A stretch of DNA of 64,000 nt from Gerris lacustris (taxonomy: Eukaryota > Arthropoda > Insecta > Hemiptera > Gerridae), in NCBI GenBank assembly GCA_951217055.1, contig OX578280.1, positions 12,625,394-12,689,393 on the forward strand, given 5' to 3'. Made by a program: the position numbers and the translations under genes. How positions within the stretch are numbered: the first letter of the stretch is position 1; each line of letters begins with the position of its first letter. Of the stretch, positions 58,164-64,000 are shown piece by piece. The notes under the pieces were generated by a model that was not told the DNA's origin, ran no database searches, and saw only the letters and a program-made list of their open reading frames with translations.

Positions 58164-61100
58164 CTAAGGGGAGTAATTTATTTCTTTTACGAATTTTAGT
58201 GTAAGTTTAATATTTTTTAAATTTGAGAATAGGATGGTCTTGATTTTTTCATTTTTGTCTTGAATTTCTTGTATTTTAATTTCTTGGTATAATTTATTTC
58301 TTTCTGATTTATATTTCGGACATTCCAATAGGATGTGAGCTACATTTTCTTCTTTTTCAGGACAAGTATAACATATTGGTGAATCACTTAGTCCTATTAT
58401 ATAGTTGTACTGAATGCATCGTGCATGGTAACTTCTTAATCTATTAATTTTCATTATATCTGTACGTGGTAGTTTTGTTTTCCAAAACCATGGTTTAAGT
58501 GGAATTTTTTTGACTATTAATTTGAAATTTTTTGCTTTTTCTGGTTCTTCTTGTAGTTTTATATTAAATTTTTCAAACATATTCTTTTTGGATAGTGTTA
58601 TGAGGTCTCTTGTTGGTATTTGTTTTTCAGATTGTTGTGTAGGGGTTTTGGCAAGTTTGTCTGCTTCCTCGTTTCCTTCAATTCCTTGATGTGATTTGAC
58701 CCATATAAAGTCTATTTCTTTATTGTTTCTTCTTATTTCTGCTATATTGTTTAAAATATTCATGAAGATGTGATCCAAGTGTGTAGTGTATGAAATGTTG
58801 TCAAGTTTTTTAAGAACGCCCTGGTTGTCACATGCTATCGTGTATTTGTTATAGTTATTTTGTAATGTGTTAATGTATTCTAGTGCATGTAAAATTGCTA
58901 AACTTTCTAATGTATATATACTAGTATGTTGAGGGCATGAGTAGCCGATGCCTTGTTTTAATTGGGGGTCATAATAAGAATATCCTGTTAAATTTTGTTG
59001 TTTTGATCCGTCTGTAAATATAGTGTAAGTGTTGTGTGGATGTAATTTATTTAGTTGATCTTCGAATGTAATGTTATTGTAAGGATAAGTAAATTTGGGT
59101 ATATATATATTTGGTTTTTGATATAGGTTTTCATAATTAATTTGATGAATTGGTAATAATTCGTGTTGGTATATACTTTGATTTAAGTAAGGTAATAGAT
59201 TATTGTAGCTATTGTTTAGTAAGGGTGTAGGTTTATGTCGCCAGTATCTGTGTACTCTGTTTATTTTGTTAGATAGTTCTGATATAGATTTGTATATGGT
59301 AGAGTATTGAGTGTATAATTTTAATAGTAGTTTGTCAGCTAAATGTTGTCGGCGAAGGTTAAGTGGTTGTTCGCAGCATTCAGTTAATATAATGATTATT
59401 GGTGTTGATTTTAAATATCCCATAGATAATCGTAAGGCCCTGTATTGAATGCGGTCGAGTTTTGTAAGTAAGTATTGTTTTGCGTTACCGTAGAAAGGTG
59501 ATGCAAAGTCTAAGCATGATCTTATTGTTGCCCTATAAAATGTAATCATGGTTTTTGGATCACTTCCCCATGATTTGTTGCAGGTCATTTTCATTATGTT
59601 CAGGTATTTTTCACATTTTAAGGAAATATTCTTGATGTGTTCTTTCCATGTAAGTTTTTGATCGAGGAAGAGACCAAGAAATCTGATTACTGTTTTTCGT
59701 TTTATTTGTATATTTCCAAAATTGATATAATTTTCTAGGTGGGGATTATTTCTTCTTGTGAAAACACAACATTCTGATTTTTCATGGGATAGTTCTAGTC
59801 CAGTAATTCTAGTCCAGTTTTGAATTGCTTGTAATGCTTGACTAAGATCATTTACCATGTCATCAATTTTTTTACTGATTGAGTATATTAATACATCATC
59901 GGCAAACTGGAGTATTTTTACAGGATGGGGTATAGTTATTTCAAGGTCTGAAGTGTGAATTATGTATAATAGGGGGCTTAAAATAGCCCCCTGTGGGATA
60001 CCTTTTCTAGTTATTCTACTTCCTACTATTTCTCCGTTTACTCGAAAAAGTAGTGTTCTATTAGTTATTAATTTTATAATAAAATTTGCAGTTTGTTGTG
60101 GTATGTTCATTTGTATTAATTTATGATGTAATATATTAAGGTCAACATTGTCATAAGCTTGTGTAATGTCTAGAAGTAGTGTTAATACTGACTTTTTTTG
60201 TGTGAATGCGCTGTGTATGTCTGTTACAAGCTGACTTTGGCTTTCTAAAACTGATTTATTTTTTCTAAATCCTTTTTGCGATTTTGCAAGTTTTTCATTC
60301 GACTCTATCCACCATTCCAATCTATTTTTAATTAATCTTTCAAAAGTTTTTAACATACATGATGATAATGAAATTGGACGATAATTTGAGGCTAAATCGG
60401 CTGTTTTTCCTGGTTTTTTAATGGGGATTATTATAAATGTTTGCCATGATTCAGGAATTTTTTGTGTTTCCCAAATGTTATTAAATATTTCTAAAAGTGT
60501 GTTTTTTGAAATTGGGGGTAGGTGGTGTATCATGTCATAGTGAATATTATCGTGTCCAGGGGAAGTATTGCTGTGTTTAATAGCCGTTTTAAATTCGGAA
60601 AATGTAAAAGGTTTGGTTAGTACATGAGTGTTGTTACTATTTAAAGATTTTGGGATTATATTTGTTACTGATGGGGGGGCTAATTTATCCATAAATTCCT
60701 CTAGCCAGGTTCCTGGATTTGTTTGTATTTCATTTGATGGATTTTTATTTAATTTTTTAAACGATTTCCAAACACTGGATGGTGTATTTTTTGAAAAGTT
60801 TAGGTTATCACAATATTGTTTCCAACTATTTCTTTTTTTAAGTTTAATTATTCGTCTAAATTTTGTGTGTTTACGTTTGAAATTAATAAAATTTGTTAAA
60901 TTTGGATTGGCGTTAAAGTTTTGATAAGCGTTGTATCTTTCATATTTTGATTGTTCGCAGGTTGTATCCCACCAATGAATAAGGTTGGGATAAGGAGTTG
61001 AAGTAATTTTTCTTTTTTTTATTTCCGGAATTGAATCTTTAGATGCTGTGTTTATATCATCTATAAAGTCATTGTATGTTAATAGTGTATGTTTTATTAG

Positions 61101-61934
61101 TCTGTTTTGTGTTAGTATTTCCATATTATCCTCATATTTTGTCCAATCTGCTTTATCAACATTCCAACGTCTTGTTGGGTATCGATATATTTTTTCTATG
61201 TGGGAGGAATTTGTTTCTAATATTATCGGATAGTGGTTCGAACTATGTGGATCTTTTAAAATTTTCCATTCAAAGTCAGTTGCAATGTTATTAGAAGCTA
61301 TTGCAAGGTCTATTACAGATTGTGTTTTTTGGTTTATTTTAGGAATAAGGGTTGGTATATTTTTATTTAAGATTATTGCATTATTTTGATCAATTGCTTT
61401 TAATAAATTTTGACCTTTGGAATCAGTATTACTACTACCCCAGGCTTCGTGATGACTATTAAAATCTCCTATTAGAAGGTATGTTGGTTTAATTGCTTTT
61501 ATTAGATCATGCCATTTGTTAGAGAGAATTTGAGTCATTGGAGGGTTATATATTGATATAATATTTAATTTTGTGTTCTTATATTTTATTTGAATGCCAA
61601 TATGATCCGTTCCTATCTTTGGAAGGTTGTTAAGTATTGTGTAGTGTATGTTGGATTTAATTATTATTGCGACTCCCCCACCTCTTCTGTCATCTTGCCT
61701 GTCTAATCTTATTATATTATAACCTTTAAATGTAATATTTGTTTCATGTTTAAACCAAGTCTCAGAGAGGCAGGCTATGTCAATTTTAGATGAATATAAG
61801 AGGTGTTCGAGTTCATCTTTTTTATTATTTATTGATCTTATATTCCATTGTAATATTTTAAATGTTCGTAAGTTAAACTCACGAGCACTCAGAACACTAT
61901 AGTCTGGTTTTGGAATGTCACGAAGTTGATCCAT
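58164..61934 (-). CDS. LINE ORF2: endonuclease, reverse transcriptase, RNase H
   Basis: 1256 aa, uninterrupted. Residues about 25-240 form an APE-type endonuclease: QWN (N31), SETW (E58), RGGGVAI, GDFNSHH (D157, N159), SVIDLA (D209) and SNHYPI (H234); this nicks target DNA. Residues about 455-770 are the reverse transcriptase: NYRPISL, LLLDI..AYD (D589), GIPQGA, QFADD (D679-D680), which copies the RNA at the nick. Residues about 968-1097 are RNase H: FTDGS (D975), LESLAI (E1010), D1036, SHQGIEGNEEAD (H1082, D1092). The C-terminus has a CCHC finger (C1188, C1191, H1200, C1205). The start ATG lies one base after the ORF1 stop (TAA-t-ATG), implying coupled re-initiation. All key residues are present. 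The antisense ORFs here are shadows. Confidence 0.96.
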   Translation of the reverse strand: MDQLRDIPKPDYSVLSAREFNLRTFKILQWNIRSINNKKDELEHLLYSSKIDIACLSETWFKHETNITFKGYNIIRLDRQDDRRGGGVAIIIKSNIHYTILNNLPKIGTDHIGIQIKYKNTKLNIISIYNPPMTQILSNKWHDLIKAIKPTYLLIGDFNSHHEAWGSSNTDSKGQNLLKAIDQNNAIILNKNIPTLIPKINQKTQSVIDLAIASNNIATDFEWKILKDPHSSNHYPIILETNSSHIEKIYRYPTRRWNVDKADWTKYEDNMEILTQNRLIKHTLLTYNDFIDDINTASKDSIPEIKKRKITSTPYPNLIHWWDTTCEQSKYERYNAYQNFNANPNLTNFINFKRKHTKFRRIIKLKKRNSWKQYCDNLNFSKNTPSSVWKSFKKLNKNPSNEIQTNPGTWLEEFMDKLAPPSVTNIIPKSLNSNNTHVLTKPFTFSEFKTAIKHSNTSPGHDNIHYDMIHHLPPISKNTLLEIFNNIWETQKIPESWQTFIIIPIKKPGKTADLASNYRPISLSSCMLKTFERLIKNRLEWWIESNEKLAKSQKGFRKNKSVLESQSQLVTDIHSAFTQKKSVLTLLLDITQAYDNVDLNILHHKLIQMNIPQQTANFIIKLITNRTLLFRVNGEIVGSRITRKGIPQGAILSPLLYIIHTSDLEITIPHPVKILQFADDVLIYSISKKIDDMVNDLSQALQAIQNWTRITGLELSHEKSECCVFTRRNNPHLENYINFGNIQIKRKTVIRFLGLFLDQKLTWKEHIKNISLKCEKYLNIMKMTCNKSWGSDPKTMITFYRATIRSCLDFASPFYGNAKQYLLTKLDRIQYRALRLSMGYLKSTPIIIILTECCEQPLNLRRQHLADKLLLKLYTQYSTIYKSISELSNKINRVHRYWRHKPTPLLNNSYNNLLPYLNQSIYQHELLPIHQINYENLYQKPNIYIPKFTYPYNNITFEDQLNKLHPHNTYTIFTDGSKQQNLTGYSYYDPQLKQGIGYSCPQHTSIYTLESLAILHALEYINTLQNNYNKYTIACDNQGVLKKLDNISYTTHLDHIFMNILNNIAEIRRNNKEIDFIWVKSHQGIEGNEEADKLAKTPTQQSEKQIPTRDLITLSKKNMFEKFNIKLQEEPEKAKNFKLIVKKIPLKPWFWKTKLPRTDIMKINRLRSYHARCIQYNYIIGLSDSPICYTCPEKEENVAHILLECPKYKSERNKLYQEIKIQEIQDKNEKIKTILFSNLKNIKLTLKFVKEINYSP

Positions 61935-61935
61935 A

Positions 61936-63255
61936 TTATGGGAAATTTATTTTTGAAAGTATATTTTTTATGACTGTATCGTCGATTTGAATATTTTTTT
62001 CCGCGTTTAGTTCATTTATTATTATTTTAGTTATTTCTGTGATAAGGTTGATGAGATTTTTATCTAGATCATGATGTAATGTTTCATTATTGTTTGGGGT
62101 TTGTTGTGTCGGTTTATGAGGGTTAGACTGTATCAGTCCCCCAGGTGTTTGTTTTGGAGTGATTAGTTTTTGAAAATAGAATTCTTTATTTGGTTGAACA
62201 TGATTTAATCGTTGTCGCTTTGGTGCTACTGAAGGGGTTGATATTACTGTTTGATTTTGAAATTTGCGAGATTCAGTTTTATTAGATGTAGGAATAGGTT
62301 GTGATACCGTTTGTTGCACCGTTGTTGAATAGGTGTTAGTATTAGTTATTTTTGATTTTGCTTCACCGTAAGATATATTATTTTTGACCATAATTTCTTT
62401 TATTGATTGTTGAGATTTGAATTCAGGACATTGGTTTATATTAGTTGTTTTATGCCCTTGTTTACAATAAAGACATATTGGGTTTTCTTTAATTGGGCAT
62501 GATTTGATTATATTGTGTTCATTAAGACCGTGTGTGTTAGGGTTTAACCCGCATGTTTCACAGCGGGCTGATCCTTTACAATTATTTTCGTTATGTCCGT
62601 ATCGTAAGCACTTTCTACATTGAATTACTCGCGGTATAAATGTTTCGATAGGACATCGTACAAAGTGTAAGTAAGCGTGAGTCGGTAAAATTTGGCCTCG
62701 GATTGTAATTATGACGGATTGAGTGGGCAGATATTTTGGTTCGTTATTTTCAAAAATTTTTCGATTTATTCGTTTAACATGAGTTAATTTAATGTTTGGC
62801 ATATTATGAAATTCCATATTTTGTAAAATTTCGTTTTCTGTAAGAGAATGTTCTATTCCACGTACAACACCTTTTTTAAATAATATTGATCTTGGTATAT
62901 AAATTTTATATTCTTTGTTTAGTTCTATGTTATTTAATAATTTATTTGCAGTATTGTATGTATTGAATGTTATTTTTAATTTATCGATTCCTATTTTTGT
63001 AATTTTATTTATATCCTTTGAAATATATCCAAGTTTGCCTTGTATTAACTTACCCATCGTCATTGGGTGTAAGCGTGACAAGCCTTTTTTTCCTGGGATT
63101 AAATTTTTGTTTTCAATAATTACATGGTATGGACCGATGTCAGTGTTCTTGAACAAGCAGCATTCTTCATTTGGTAGCGGTATTGGTTGTAATTTTTCAC
63201 TTGGTATCACTTGTACGTCCCGATGTGTTTCTATTCCGCCACTGTTTTCTTGCAT
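61936..63255 (-). CDS. LINE ORF1: Gag-like RNA-binding protein
   Basis: 439 aa, uninterrupted. Three zinc knuckles sit at residues 213-226 (C-X2-C-X4-H-X4-C), 232-253 (extended C-X2-C..H-X5-C) and 261-276 (C-X2-C-X3-H-X7-C). The region before them, about 85-200, has the alternating pattern of an RRM-like fold (inference). The C-terminal third is polar and rich in N, T and Q, with a basic PKRQRL stretch (345-350). In this group ORF1 binds element RNA and forms the RNP. The ATG is the first after an in-frame TAA at 63265-63267 and has A at -3. Confidence 0.93.
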   Translation of the reverse strand: MQENSGGIETHRDVQVIPSEKLQPIPLPNEECCLFKNTDIGPYHVIIENKNLIPGKKGLSRLHPMTMGKLIQGKLGYISKDINKITKIGIDKLKITFNTYNTANKLLNNIELNKEYKIYIPRSILFKKGVVRGIEHSLTENEILQNMEFHNMPNIKLTHVKRINRKIFENNEPKYLPTQSVIITIRGQILPTHAYLHFVRCPIETFIPRVIQCRKCLRYGHNENNCKGSARCETCGLNPNTHGLNEHNIIKSCPIKENPICLYCKQGHKTTNINQCPEFKSQQSIKEIMVKNNISYGEAKSKITNTNTYSTTVQQTVSQPIPTSNKTESRKFQNQTVISTPSVAPKRQRLNHVQPNKEFYFQKLITPKQTPGGLIQSNPHKPTQQTPNNNETLHHDLDKNLINLITEITKIIINELNAEKNIQIDDTVIKNILSKINFP

Positions 63256-63430
63256 TTTATAATATTAATTTTTCTTTTAAGTTTCTCTTATAAAGTTTGG
63301 ATTGGTAGTTGTATAAAAGTGGTTTTCTTGAGTGTTTAAAGCTGGACTTCCTTTTTTCTGACTCTTTTAATCAAGAATTTTTATTTAATTTAATTTTTTT
63401 TATTTTTGCTGTCAATCTTGTCACGCAATG
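63256..63430 (-). other. LINE 5' UTR
   Basis: 175 bp between the target duplication and the ORF1 start. The transcript would begin CATTGCGTGACAAG. LINEs of this type usually carry an internal pol II promoter here; no specific downstream element could be identified. Confidence 0.65.
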
Positions 63431-63441
63431 TAATATAATAT
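63431..63441. repeat. LINE target-site duplication, 5' side
   Basis: TAATATAATAT, identical to 57667-57677. It fixes the 5' end of the LINE at 63430. Confidence 0.85.
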
Positions 63442-63616
63442 GATCTAATGCAAGACATAAATTAAAATTTATCCCTACTATAACTAGAAACTAAAGATTA
63501 GACACTAAAAATCTCTTGTCTAAGGTGTATTTTAAGTGTTAAGCTATTTAGAGGCGAAATCTCAAAGCTATAATAGGGATAAGTTGTTAGCATAAAAGCT
63601 GCAAAATGCTATTAAA
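63442..63616. other. Short AT-rich gap
   Basis: Nothing recognised between the LINE and the next hAT-like element. Confidence 0.4.
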
Positions 63617-64000
63617 CAGTGGCGCACCCAAGGGGGGGCACGGGGGGCACGTGCCCCCCCCAAAGCCAGACCTAAAATTTAAGTATGCAATTCCGCAGCA
63701 CGTGTTAAAGTAATAGTGTTGTGATGGTAAAAAAAATAAATAAATAAATAAGTACCTAATTATATTATACCTAGTTTAGCCCGACATTTTTTTTGGGGGG
63801 GTTTAAAAAGACATCCCCCCCCCCCCCCAAGCCAAAGACGTAAAATTTAAGAATGCAATTTCGCAGCACATGTTAAATTAATAATGAAAAAAATAAATAA
63901 ATAAGTAATTATATACATAGTTTAGCCCGACATATTTTTTTGGCGTTTAAAAAGACATGCCCCCCTTATTTGATATATTGTATACCCTACTATGTTTATT
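63617..64000. mobile_element. hAT MITE, CAGTGGCG family, cut by window edge
   Basis: Left end CAGTGGCGCACCCAAGG with G and C runs. The body contains two diverged direct copies (about 63664-63829 and 63830-63967) sharing TAAAATTTAAG, GCAATT(C/T)CGCAGCAC, TAGTTTAGCCCGACAT and TTTAAAAAGACAT. The right end is outside the window. Confidence 0.75.

Larger units (their letters stand above)
57678..63430 (-). mobile_element. Full-length non-LTR retrotransposon (I/Jockey group LINE)
   Basis: A 5753-bp element: 175-bp 5' UTR, ORF1, ORF2, 472-bp 3' UTR, AATAAA and a 14-base poly(A) read on the minus strand, bracketed by a perfect 11-bp duplication. Both ORFs are uninterrupted and all catalytic motifs are present, so the copy is young and may be competent. 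Domain order (CCHC ORF1; endonuclease-RT-RNase H-zinc finger ORF2) fits the I group in the wide sense; the presence of RNase H argues against a typical Jockey. The exact clade needs a tree. Confidence 0.93.

Noticed and set aside
60628..60924. Plus-strand ORFs opposite the LINE (also 61048-61294 and 62915-63262)
   Set aside because: Shadows of LINE ORF1 and ORF2.

Overview
The window looks like intergenic or deep-intronic DNA from an invertebrate, most likely an insect. It is strongly AT-rich, has no bacterial-style gene packing, and is built almost entirely from transposable elements, their relics and simple repeats. The insect assignment is an inference from the LINE type, the tRNA-derived SINEs, the many hAT, TA-target and Harbinger-like miniature elements, and a LINE 3' region that resembles (from memory) a motif seen in insect SINEs. 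No host gene could be established; three short exon-like stretches (22512-22632, 34043-34255, 38051-38281) are reported as weak candidates only.

Layout. 1-9 kb: SINE-like copies, a (TA)n tract, several hAT-like MITEs with 8-bp target-site duplications (TSDs), and a dispersed repeat (Rep-B) interrupted by two Ty3/Gypsy fragments lying in opposite orientations. 9-22 kb: long anonymous AT-rich stretches, two minisatellites that stay open as ORFs, more Rep-B copies, a SINE split by a MITE, and a CAGTGGCG-ended hAT MITE. 22-32 kb: foldback elements with long inverted repeats flanked by TA, one Rep-C copy, and an unusual pair of identical 214-bp direct repeats that each carry a tRNA-like gene. 32-46 kb: a MITE whose palindromic core has grown into a small satellite, a MITE containing a SINE-like insertion with perfect outer TSDs, a hAT element, several large hairpins, and a Rep-C copy split by a 5'-truncated LINE tail with a 14-bp TSD. 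46-57 kb: a Harbinger-like element with a broken MADF-like exon, a TA-flanked element with an internal 74-bp array, and two copies of an element with a short relic resembling the N-terminus of Crypton-type tyrosine recombinases; one of those copies sits inside a foldback element.

57.7-63.4 kb: the only intact coding system, a full-length non-LTR retrotransposon on the minus strand. ORF1 (439 aa, three zinc knuckles) and ORF2 (1256 aa: endonuclease, reverse transcriptase, RNase H, terminal zinc finger) are both open, separated by one base (TAA-t-ATG), followed by AATAAA and poly(A), and bracketed by a perfect 11-bp TSD. It looks young and possibly still mobile. The LINE supplies the kind of machinery that SINEs in trans could use; the MITEs depend on transposases not found in this window.
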